Shown one piece after another: positions 6,342 to 12,165 of a stretch of 13,481 bases of DNA. The stretch comes from DATAXV01 sp036272915 (GTDB lineage: Bacteria; Chloroflexota; Dormibacteria; Dormibacterales; Dormibacteraceae), in the NCBI GenBank assembly GCA_036272915.1, contig DATAXV010000033.1, positions 1-13,481 of the forward strand. Direction: 5' to 3'. Within the stretch, counting starts at the first letter, position 1; each line of letters starts with the position of its first letter. The notes under the pieces are model-generated. The model was not told where the DNA came from. It saw only the letters and a list, made by a program, of their open reading frames with translations, and ran no database searches. The translations under genes and the position numbers were made by a program.

Positions 6342-7199
6342 ATGTTCACCAGCCTCAATCCCGGCACGATCGGACTCTCGCTGCCGTTCGAGGAGGCGCT
6401 CGGCGCCGCCCGCGACAACGGGTTCGAGGGGCTGGACCTGAACATCTCGGAGCTCGCCGAGCGAGCCGTCCGGACCTCCATCAGCGAGATCCGGGAGCGC
6501 TTCGAGGAGGCCGGCGTCCGGCCCGGCGGGTGGGGCCTGCCGGTCAACTTTCGCGGCGAGGAGCCGCCTGACGAGGCCACGCTGGAGCGCTTCGCCGCCC
6601 AGGCTGAGCTGGCCTCGGACCTCGGCAGCCCATGGTGCTGCATCTGGATCCTGCCCTTCTCCGACACGCTCGACTACGCCGCCAACCTGGCCTTCCACAC
6701 CGAGCGGCTGAAGCCTCTGGCGCAGCGCCTGGCCGACCACGGCTGCCGCCTCGGCCTCGAGTTCGTCGGGCCCAAGACCCTCCGCCACGGCCACGCCCAC
6801 GAGTTCCTGCACACGATCGAGGGGGCGCTGGAGCTGGGCCACAACCTCGGCACCGGGAACACCGGGCTCCTCCTCGACTGCTTCCACTGGTACACCTCGC
6901 ACGGCACCGTCGAGGACCTGAGGCGGCTGAAGGCCGATGACGTCGTCTACGTCCACGTCAACGACGCCCGGCCAGGTCGCGGACCCGACGAGCAGATCGA
7001 CAACGAGCGCCTGCTGGCCGGTGCCAGCGGCGTCATCGACAGCACCGGATTCCTGCACGCCCTGCGCGACATGGGCTACGAGGGCCCGGTCGTGGTCGAG
7101 CCCTTCGACAAGGAGCTGAACGCGCAGCCCGCCGCCGACCGCCTGCGGAGGACGGGCGAGTCGCTGGCCGGGATCATGCGCGCCGCCGGCCTCCGCTGA
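6342..7199 (+). CDS. Sugar phosphate isomerase/epimerase family protein (xylose isomerase-like TIM barrel)
   Basis: The 285-residue protein is a single TIM barrel of the AP-endonuclease-2/xylose-isomerase-like fold. Predicted metal ligands stand at strand ends: E140 (LGLEFVGPK), D179 (LLLDCFHWY) with H182, H205 (VVYVHVNDA) and E253 (VVVEPFDKE). This is the usual E-D-H-E set for a divalent metal in these enzymes, which interconvert keto and aldo sugars, epimerise, or in some relatives dehydrate cyclitols. There is no signal peptide, so it should be cytosolic. The start is ATG 6342, with a purine-rich GAGGGGGAAG about 10 nt upstream. It diverges from the dehydratase-like gene and probably acts on a related sugar or sugar acid. 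It ends 10 bp before the response regulator stop, convergently. The substrate is unknown. Confidence 0.88.
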   Translation: MFTSLNPGTIGLSLPFEEALGAARDNGFEGLDLNISELAERAVRTSISEIRERFEEAGVRPGGWGLPVNFRGEEPPDEATLERFAAQAELASDLGSPWCCIWILPFSDTLDYAANLAFHTERLKPLAQRLADHGCRLGLEFVGPKTLRHGHAHEFLHTIEGALELGHNLGTGNTGLLLDCFHWYTSHGTVEDLRRLKADDVVYVHVNDARPGRGPDEQIDNERLLAGASGVIDSTGFLHALRDMGYEGPVVVEPFDKELNAQPAADRLRRTGESLAGIMRAAGLR

Positions 7200-7209
7200 G
7201 CCCGCCGGT

Positions 7210-7869
7210 TCAGGAGTCGGTGCGGCCCGACTCGACCAAGCCCGACTCGTAGGCGAGGATCACCGCCTGCACCCGGTCGCGGAGGTCGAGTTTGTCGAGC
7301 AGGTGGGCGACGTGCGTCTTGATCGTCGTCTCGCTGACGCCCAGCGCGGCCGCGATCTCCTGGTTGGAGAGGCCGCGGGCGATCTGGCCCAGCACCTCGA
7401 CCTCGCGCTCGGTGAGGTCCCGCAGCCGCACGCTGGGCGGCCGGCGCCGCGAGCGGGCGAAGGTACCGATCAGGCGTCTGGTCACGCTCGGGGCGAGCAG
7501 CGCGTCGCCGCGGCCGACGACCCGCACCGCCACCGCCAGCTCCTCGGGCTCGATGTCCTTGAGGAGGAAGCCGGAGGCCCCGGCGGCGAGCGCGTCGAAC
7601 ACGTACTCGTCGAGATCGAACGTGGTCAGCATGATGATCCGCGCCCTCGCCTTCATCTCCTGCAGGCGTCGGGTCGCCTCGATGCCGTCGACCTGCGGCA
7701 TCCGCACGTCCATCAGGACCACGTCGGGGTCGAGGCGGCGGGCGGCCTCCACCCCCTCCGCTCCGTTCGACGCCTCCCCCACCACCTCGATGTCCGCCTC
7801 CGGCTGGAGGATCAGGCGGAAGCCGGCCCTGACCAGGGGCTGGTCGTCGACGAGGAGGACGGTGGTCAC
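7210..7869 (-). CDS. NarL/LuxR-family two-component response regulator
   Basis: The 219-residue protein has an N-terminal receiver domain with the acidic pair D8-D9 (VLLVDDQPLVR), phosphoacceptor D54 (VLMDVRMPQVDG), T82 (LTTFD) and K104 (FLLKD). A LuxR-type helix-turn-helix follows at about 150-205 (LTEREVEVLGQIARGLSNQE, then IAAALGVSETTIKTHV). Phosphorylation at D54 by the adjacent kinase should control DNA binding. The GTG start at 7869 overlaps the kinase stop in a GTGA, so the two are translationally coupled. It is the last gene of the three-gene operon and converges on the sugar isomerase gene. The likely first target is its own operon, where two direct repeats lie upstream of the first gene. 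The trigger is not evident. Confidence 0.95.
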   Translation of the reverse strand: MTTVLLVDDQPLVRAGFRLILQPEADIEVVGEASNGAEGVEAARRLDPDVVLMDVRMPQVDGIEATRRLQEMKARARIIMLTTFDLDEYVFDALAAGASGFLLKDIEPEELAVAVRVVGRGDALLAPSVTRRLIGTFARSRRRPPSVRLRDLTEREVEVLGQIARGLSNQEIAAALGVSETTIKTHVAHLLDKLDLRDRVQAVILAYESGLVESGRTDS

Positions 7870-9047
7870 GGCGCCGGCACCAGGGGCAGGCGGGCGCGCA
7901 CCCGCCAGCCGCCGCCGGACCTCGGCCCCACCGCCAGCTCGCCGCCGAAGAGGTCGACCCGCTGACGCATGCCGATGAGGCCGTGGCCGGCCCCCACCAG
8001 CTCCGGTGAGGCGATGGCGCCGCCGTCGTTCTCGACCCCGACCAGCAGCGAGGCGTTGTCGCGCGTGAGGGAGACGTCGACGTGGGTCCCGGGCGCGTGC
8101 TTGAGACAGTTCGTGAGGGCCTCCTGGAGGATGCGGTAGGCGGAGAGGTCGACACCGGCGGGCAGCGGCCGGGGGATGTCGTCGACCCGCGCGTCGACCT
8201 CCATGCCGGCGGTGCGGAAGCTGGCCAGAAGCTCATCCAGCCGGTCGAGCCCCGGCTGCGGGGCCCGGTCGGCGGGCTCCCCCTCCCCGGCCGGGGCGCG
8301 GAGCACGGTGAGCAGCCGGCGGAGCTCGGCCAGCGCCTGGCGGCCTGTCTGCTCGATCGAGACCAGGGCGCTGCGCCCCTCGGCCGGGTCCTGCAGCACC
8401 AGCCGCCGGGCGCCCCCGGCCTGGATGGTCATGACGCTGACGCTGTGGGCGACGACGTCGTGCAGCTCGCGGGCGATGCGGGCGCGCTCCTCGGTGGCGG
8501 CTCGTCTCGCCTCCTCGGCCCGCTCCCGGTCCACCGAGCGGGCCAGCTCCTCGAGGGCGGCGGCCAGGCTGCGGCGGCTGCGGACGCTGTCGGCGAGGGC
8601 CCAGGTGGTCACGACCAGGACGAGGTCGGCGATGACGTTGATCGGCCCGGTCGCGTGCGTCACGTAGATGGTGCCGCCGGCGATGGCCGCGGAGATCAGG
8701 GCGGACGTCCGGCGGCCGGTGCGCGTCGAGACCGTGTAGAGGATGAGGAGCAGCGCGGCCGCCTTGGCCGGTGACGCGGCGAGCCCGACGGCGGCGGCGA
8801 CCAGGTTGGTGACGGCGACCACCGCCAGCGCCCAGAACGGCCATCGCCGGCGCACGCAGAGCGGGGCGATGGCGATGACGGCGAAGGCGATGAGGACGGG
8901 CCGTGGATGCGGTCCGCTCGCTCCTCCGAAGTCGGGCGTCCCGATCACGTCGAGGACGGCGAGCACCACCGCCGCCGCCACATCCGTGGGCCAGGCGGTC
9001 AGCCATCGAGCTGCGACGCGAAGCCTGTCCACTGCCAGGTGTGACAT
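7866..9047 (-). CDS. Sensor histidine kinase, DesK/NarX-like (HisKA_3)
   Basis: The 393-residue protein starts with an N-terminal membrane domain of four to six hydrophobic helices between about 20 and 155, with no sizeable extracellular sensor. A coiled-coil linker leads to a HisKA_3 dimerisation domain with phosphoacceptor H196 (ARIARELHDVVAHSVSVMTI). The HATPase_c domain has an N box around N313 (ILQEALTNCLKHA), a G1 box at 340-343 (VENDGG) and a G2 box at 354-360 (GHGLIGM). The arrangement is typical of actinobacterial kinases that phosphorylate LuxR-type regulators. The ATG at 9047 overlaps the stop of the DUF2306 gene by one base (TAATG); the open frame continues to 9461, but that part is only a shadow of DUF2306. 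It probably senses the membrane state or a signal passed on by its membrane neighbour; this is inference. Confidence 0.94.
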   Translation of the reverse strand: MSHLAVDRLRVAARWLTAWPTDVAAAVVLAVLDVIGTPDFGGASGPHPRPVLIAFAVIAIAPLCVRRRWPFWALAVVAVTNLVAAAVGLAASPAKAAALLLILYTVSTRTGRRTSALISAAIAGGTIYVTHATGPINVIADLVLVVTTWALADSVRSRRSLAAALEELARSVDRERAEEARRAATEERARIARELHDVVAHSVSVMTIQAGGARRLVLQDPAEGRSALVSIEQTGRQALAELRRLLTVLRAPAGEGEPADRAPQPGLDRLDELLASFRTAGMEVDARVDDIPRPLPAGVDLSAYRILQEALTNCLKHAPGTHVDVSLTRDNASLLVGVENDGGAIASPELVGAGHGLIGMRQRVDLFGGELAVGPRSGGGWRVRARLPLVPAP

Positions 9048-9676
9048 TACCTGACCGCCGTCGCGACCGGACCAACCACCCGCCGGACGGCCTTCCGGCC
9101 GATCAGCCACTCGGCGACGATCAGGTCGATCAGCGGGGTCACCCACGAGCCGACCGCGTACGCCTCCGGGAAGGGCAGGTGAAGAGCGACGATCAGGCCG
9201 ATCCAGGCTCGGAAGGTGACCGCGGAGAAGATCAGCGCGTAGGACCGCATCGTCCATGCGCGGTGGCTGTCGACGCGGCGACGGAGGATCGCCACCAGGC
9301 CGGCGACGGTGGAGGCGAGAACCATCCCGGCGAGGACGAGAAAGCCGACGTGTGCCATCATCCCGCCCAGCGAGAGCGGCACCATTCCGATCCCGCCGAG
9401 ACCGGCGAGGATGGCCCCGCCGACGTAGGCCCGGCCGATCAGGCGGTGCGCTCTCAGCCACCGCCGCCGGATTCCGGGCAGGAACTGCAACGGCCCCAGC
9501 GACAGGGCGATGACCCCACCCGCGACGTGGGGCAGCAGCGGGAACAGGTGCGACGCGTAGGTCGCGTGCTGAAGGGCGAGGAAGAGCGCCGGACCCAACA
9601 GGAGGTACCGGGCCGAGTAGAGGGACACCCCGACGGCGGGGACCGCAAGAAGCAGCCAGAGCCGCTTGCTCTTCAT
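9047..9676 (-). CDS. DUF2306 family multipass membrane protein
   Basis: The 209-residue protein has about six hydrophobic helices (roughly 6-25, 50-66, 83-103, 108-130, 145-165, 178-194). Conserved polar residues are typical of DUF2306: H50 in LLPHVAGGVIAL, the H77 region FLPGIRRRWLRAHRLIGRAY, and H138 in DSHRAWTMRSYAL. The conserved histidines resemble haem- or metal-binding positions of membrane proteins, but no function is established. It is the first gene of the operon, and its TAA overlaps the kinase ATG by one base. The co-translation suggests that it works with the kinase, as an accessory sensor or as the controlled output. The ATG at 9676 has no clear Shine-Dalgarno. Confidence 0.85.
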   Translation of the reverse strand: MKSKRLWLLLAVPAVGVSLYSARYLLLGPALFLALQHATYASHLFPLLPHVAGGVIALSLGPLQFLPGIRRRWLRAHRLIGRAYVGGAILAGLGGIGMVPLSLGGMMAHVGFLVLAGMVLASTVAGLVAILRRRVDSHRAWTMRSYALIFSAVTFRAWIGLIVALHLPFPEAYAVGSWVTPLIDLIVAEWLIGRKAVRRVVGPVATAVR

Positions 9677-9692
9677 GCCCGGAGGCTATGTC

Positions 9693-9721
9693 CGGCCTCG
9701 CTAACGGGTCATCGGCCTCGC
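9693..9721. promoter_or_regulatory. Direct repeat upstream of the DUF2306-kinase-regulator operon
   Basis: CGGCCTCGC occurs at 9693-9701 and again at 9713-9721, 20 bp apart start to start, which is about two helical turns. The pair lies 17-45 bp upstream of the first gene of a two-component operon, a natural place for autoregulation by the response regulator. In such GC-rich DNA a chance 9-mer repeat is possible. Confidence 0.3.
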
Positions 9722-9767
9722 GGATGAAATCGGTCCTCCTCCCCGGGGATGACGCTGCCCTCCGCGC

Positions 9768-10169
9768 TCAGGTCGACGCGATGCACTCGACCTCGTTGCC
9801 GTCCGGGTCGTCGACGTAGAAGGTGCGCACGTTCTTGAGAACGGGATGGATCCCGCCCCGCACCTCAAGCCCGGCGTCGCGGCACCGCCGCTCCTGGGCG
9901 TCGTACTCCGCCGGAGCCAGGTTGAAGGCCATGTGGTGGAGCGGCCGCAGCGGCTTGTCATCGGGGAACGATCCGGCCGGATCGGGGTGCGGGACGAGCA
10001 CGATCATCTCCGGCACCCCATGCTCACCGGGGCCGGCACGGAGGAACCGGATCGGCTGCTCCGGCGGGGAGATCACCTCCAGCCCGAACAGGTCGCGGTA
10101 GAAGCCGAGCGCGCGATCCACGTCGCGGACCCAGAGCACGATCTCCGCCAGGTGGCGAACCGCTGCCAT
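9768..10169 (-). CDS. VOC-fold (glyoxalase/bleomycin-resistance-like) protein
   Basis: The 133-residue protein is a single vicinal-oxygen-chelate domain made of two beta-alpha-beta-beta-beta halves. The first half is MAAVRHLAEIVLWVRDVDRA followed by LGFYRDLFGLEV; the second starts near PLRPLHHMAFNLA and ends in the family signature FYVDDPDGNEVECIA (117-131). Candidate metal ligands are H6 or E9, H78/H79 and E128. Family members include glyoxalase I, extradiol dioxygenases, fosfomycin-type transferases and antibiotic-binding proteins; nothing here fixes the reaction. The start at 10169 is supported by AGGAGG 6 nt upstream; a longer frame to 10406 is mostly antisense to the next gene. It is divergent from the APH-like gene, with about 100 bp between them. 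Confidence 0.9.
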   Translation of the reverse strand: MAAVRHLAEIVLWVRDVDRALGFYRDLFGLEVISPPEQPIRFLRAGPGEHGVPEMIVLVPHPDPAGSFPDDKPLRPLHHMAFNLAPAEYDAQERRCRDAGLEVRGGIHPVLKNVRTFYVDDPDGNEVECIAST

Positions 10170-10175
10170 CTCGTT

Positions 10176-10181
10176 CCTCCT
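10176..10181 (-). promoter_or_regulatory. Shine-Dalgarno fixing the VOC gene start
   Basis: AGGAGG on the minus strand, 6 nt before the ATG at 10169, selects this start and rules out the 79-residue extension that is open upstream. Confidence 0.75.
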
Positions 10182-10272
10182 CAACCGTTCAGGTGGTGCG
10201 GTCGCCAGTGACGGCGCCCGGCGGGGACCCATCCTCGCACACCGAGCGTCGCCGCCAGGGCACCATGTCCCT

Positions 10273-11184
10273 GTGCTTCCGCCAGAGATCCGGGCCTGGT
10301 GCGTCGACGAGTTGGGCTCGGCGCCGCGACGGGCTCGATTCGAAACCGGGCACCTCTCTCGCGTCGTCGGCGTCGACATGGAAGACGGGACCTCGGTCGT
10401 GATCAAGGCGCGACCGGCGGATCCGCGGCTGCCAGCCTGCGCCGCCGTGCAGCGGCACGTCTGGAGGCGCGGCTACCCCTGCCCTGAGCTCCTGGCCGGT
10501 CCCGACCTCGTCGGCCCACTCATGGTCTCCGCCGAACGCCTGGTGGAGGAGGCCGCCGCGGTCTCCCCCACCGCGGCCACAGTCCCCGCCTTCGCCGCCC
10601 TGCTCCGGCGGCTGGTGGCGTTGGCACCCATGGCAGCCGAGGTGCTCACCCTTGATCCGGCGCCTCCCTGGGTGGGCTGGGACCACGACGGGCACGGCAC
10701 GTGGCCGGCTCCGGACGACCTCGACGCGGATCTGAACGCTCCCGGCGGCCCCGCCTGGATCGAGGAGATCGGCCGGCGGGTTCGCGCCCGACTCCGGGCC
10801 GATGTCCTCCCCGCCGTGGTCGGGCACGTCGACTGGGAGGCGCACAACCTGGCCTGGAGCGCGGGTGAACCTCGGGCCGTCCACGACTGGGACAGTGTCG
10901 CCCTCCGCTCCGAGGCGGCCATCGCCGGCGCGGCGGCCGGGGTCTTCGCCTCTCTCGGCCCGGTGGTGGCGGCGTCCGTCGAGGAGAGCGCGAGCTTCCT
11001 CGCCGCCTACCAGGCCGCCCGGCGGCGGCCCTTCCATGTCGAGGAGCTGGAGATCGGCTGGGCAGCTGGCCTGTGGGTGCTGGCCTTCAACGCCAGGAAG
11101 GAGTCGGTGAAGACCTCATCCGGTCCATACCAGGCCGGGCTCCTCGACGAGGGCGAGGAGCGACTGCGCCGGGCCGGGGCCTGA
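10273..11184 (+). CDS. Aminoglycoside-phosphotransferase-like (APH/ChoK fold) protein
   Basis: The 303-residue protein has the APH/choline-kinase fold motifs. K45 in TSVVIKARP is the expected ATP-anchoring lysine. The catalytic loop is GHVDWEAHNL (184-193), matching H-x-D-x-x-x-x-N with D187 and N192. HDWDSVA (204-210) supplies the metal-binding D-x-D (D205, D207). Relatives phosphorylate hydroxyls of antibiotics, sugars, choline or other small molecules, and most chromosomal members have no known role in resistance. The GTG at 10273 is the only reasonable start in frame; its ribosome site (AGGG, about 12 nt upstream) is weak. The gene diverges from the VOC gene and converges on the SOS-box gene; its stop codon lies inside a hairpin shared by both 3' ends. 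The substrate is unknown. Confidence 0.85.
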   Translation: MLPPEIRAWCVDELGSAPRRARFETGHLSRVVGVDMEDGTSVVIKARPADPRLPACAAVQRHVWRRGYPCPELLAGPDLVGPLMVSAERLVEEAAAVSPTAATVPAFAALLRRLVALAPMAAEVLTLDPAPPWVGWDHDGHGTWPAPDDLDADLNAPGGPAWIEEIGRRVRARLRADVLPAVVGHVDWEAHNLAWSAGEPRAVHDWDSVALRSEAAIAGAAAGVFASLGPVVAASVEESASFLAAYQAARRRPFHVEELEIGWAAGLWVLAFNARKESVKTSSGPYQAGLLDEGEERLRRAGA

Positions 11185-11198
11185 GCCGAGCTCAGGCC
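11178..11198. terminator. Bidirectional hairpin carrying both convergent stop codons
   Basis: GGCCTGAGC (11178-11186) and GCTCAGGCC (11190-11198) form a perfect 9-bp stem with a CGA loop. The TGA of the APH-like gene (11182-11184) and the TGA of the minus-strand gene (11192-11194) lie within the two stem arms. The hairpin is palindromic, so it could act on both transcripts. No T-tract follows on either side, so it may be a GC-rich bidirectional terminator or an mRNA 3'-end stabiliser. Confidence 0.5.
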
Positions 11199-11590
11199 GA
11201 ACGGGCCAGTGCCGGGCGCCCGAGCCAGGCGGCCAGAGCGTCATCGGCGGTGTCCTCGAGACCGCGCAGGAAGAAGAGGAGCGGCAGCGCCGCGTCGCGG
11301 AACTCGACGTTTCGCGCCTCCACGTCCGCGCCTCTCCGCTCCAGCGCCGCGATCGAGGCCAGGCACGCCGCCAGCTGCCGGGTCACGTGACGCCCCAGGC
11401 CGGTCTGCCTCATCCCCTCCGGGCACTCACTGCGCCAGGCCATGCGCACATCCTCCGCCGCCGAGATCAGACGCCCGACCAGGACCGTCCGCGCGGGAGG
11501 CACTGCCGCCTCGTGGTCGAGCCTGCGGATCGCGTCCGCCTGCATCCTGATCAGCCGCTTCAGCCGCGCCTGCGTGAGCAGCGTCCTCAT
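11192..11590 (-). CDS. Unrecognised 132-residue helical protein under a putative SOS promoter
   Basis: I do not recognise this protein. It appears all-helical and lacks a signal peptide: a basic N-terminus (MRTLLTQARLKRLIRMQADA), a central stretch (LVGRLISAAEDVRMAWRSEC) and a hydrophobic C-terminal helix (FRDAALPLLFFLRGLEDTAD). It has two cysteines and no evident catalytic motif. The start at ATG 11590 is chosen because a strong extended -10 (TATAGT) ends 7 nt before it, implying a leaderless mRNA; there is no Shine-Dalgarno. The in-frame TTG at 11626 is part of the -35 box and cannot be the start. A near-consensus LexA box lies between -35 and -10, so the gene is predicted to be repressed by LexA and induced by DNA damage. 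It is transcribed alone, 77 bp after the NUDIX gene, and converges on the APH-like gene. Confidence 0.75.
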   Translation of the reverse strand: MRTLLTQARLKRLIRMQADAIRRLDHEAAVPPARTVLVGRLISAAEDVRMAWRSECPEGMRQTGLGRHVTRQLAACLASIAALERRGADVEARNVEFRDAALPLLFFLRGLEDTADDALAAWLGRPALARSA

Positions 11591-11597
11591 GTGCGCC

Positions 11598-11626
11598 ACT
11601 ATACCAAACAGACGTTCGAACGGCAA
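11598..11626 (-). promoter_or_regulatory. Leaderless sigma-70-type promoter of the 132-residue gene
   Basis: On the minus strand TTGCCG (11626-11621) is followed by a 17-nt spacer and TATAGT (11603-11598), preceded by TGG as an extended -10. The A of the ATG at 11590 lies 8 nt downstream of the last base of the -10, where transcription would start. It is the strongest promoter I can see in the window. Confidence 0.7.
11605..11618 (-). promoter_or_regulatory. LexA (SOS) box within the promoter spacer
   Basis: CGAACGTCTGTTTG on the minus strand matches the Gram-positive SOS box CGAACRNRYGTTYG at every position but one (13 of 14 counting N). It fills the space between -35 and -10, so bound LexA would block RNA polymerase. 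The actinobacterial form TCGAAC-N4-GTTCGA is matched at 10 of 12 fixed positions. Confidence 0.6.
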
Positions 11627-11667
11627 CTCCGGCCGAACTCACAGGAGAACGGACCGGCGGAGAGGTC

Positions 11668-12165
11668 TTAAGGGGCCAGGGCGACCGGAGGGGCCGGCGG
11701 TCCGTAGCGGAGAGTCTGGTCCAGGAGCGGACCCAGCCCGGGACAGGTGAACTCCTCGGTCGAGCTCGTCAGCTCCTCCGTCGTCCACCACCGGTGGCCG
11801 AGCGTGGAGCGCACCTCGATCTCATCGCGGCCGGAGCCGTCGACCTCGGTGACCTCGGTCCGGGCCAGGTAGTAGTCGTTCTCCTGGTCGTAGTCGACGC
11901 CCTCGAAGGTGAAGACAGAGCGGTAGCGGGCGATCAGGGGGCCGATCTCGATGTCCTCGATCCCGACCTCCTCCCGCACCTCCCGGCGGGCGGCGTCCTC
12001 GTCGCTCTCGCCTGGCTCGACCCCGCCGCCGACGGTCACCCAGTAGGGCGCGCGGGCGGGGTTCTTGGTGTCGGCGCAGTGCAGCAGGAGCAGCCGGTCG
12101 CTGGCGTCGAGCAGGAGCACGCGCACCGCGCGCCGGCGGCGGACCCCGTTCCCGGCCGGGCTCAC
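11668..12165 (-). CDS. NUDIX hydrolase
   Basis: The 165-residue protein has a complete Nudix box at about 47-69: GGVEPGESDEDAARREVREE followed by VGI, fitting G-x5-E-x7-R-E-U-x-E-E-x-G-U, with E62, E65 and E66 as Mg2+-binding residues. The preceding YWVTVGGG and the N-terminal RAVRVLLLDASDRLLLLHC are standard for the fold. Such enzymes cleave nucleoside diphosphates linked to another group, for example damaged nucleotides, ADP-ribose or dinucleotide cofactors; the substrate is not readable here. The GTG start at 12165 overlaps the TGA of the cyclodeaminase-like gene (GTGA), so translation should be coupled. The frame is open to 12462, but that part is only antisense-frame text of the upstream gene. 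The close coupling suggests a shared transcript rather than a shared pathway. Confidence 0.9.
   Translation of the reverse strand: MSPAGNGVRRRRAVRVLLLDASDRLLLLHCADTKNPARAPYWVTVGGGVEPGESDEDAARREVREEVGIEDIEIGPLIARYRSVFTFEGVDYDQENDYYLARTEVTEVDGSGRDEIEVRSTLGHRWWTTEELTSSTEEFTCPGLGPLLDQTLRYGPPAPPVALAP

Noticed and set aside
5119..6441. 440-codon plus-strand open frame over the dehydratase gene
   Set aside because: It is an antisense shadow; the minus strand has every active-site residue and a good ribosome binding site.
7076..8236. 386-codon minus-strand open frame across the regulator-kinase junction
   Set aside because: It is an out-of-frame reading of two clearly identified genes on the same strand and has no domain.
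9048..9461. 138-residue N-terminal extension of the histidine kinase
   Set aside because: The extension is Arg/Pro/Asp-rich text in the shadow of the DUF2306 gene; the TAATG overlap at 9047 gives the natural start.
10170..10406. 79-residue N-terminal extension of the VOC gene
   Set aside because: It is low-complexity text antisense to the start of the APH-like gene; the Shine-Dalgarno at 10176-10181 fixes the start at 10169.
11591..11626. TTG start giving a 144-residue version of the SOS-box gene
   Set aside because: The TTG is part of the -35 hexamer of the promoter that would transcribe the gene.
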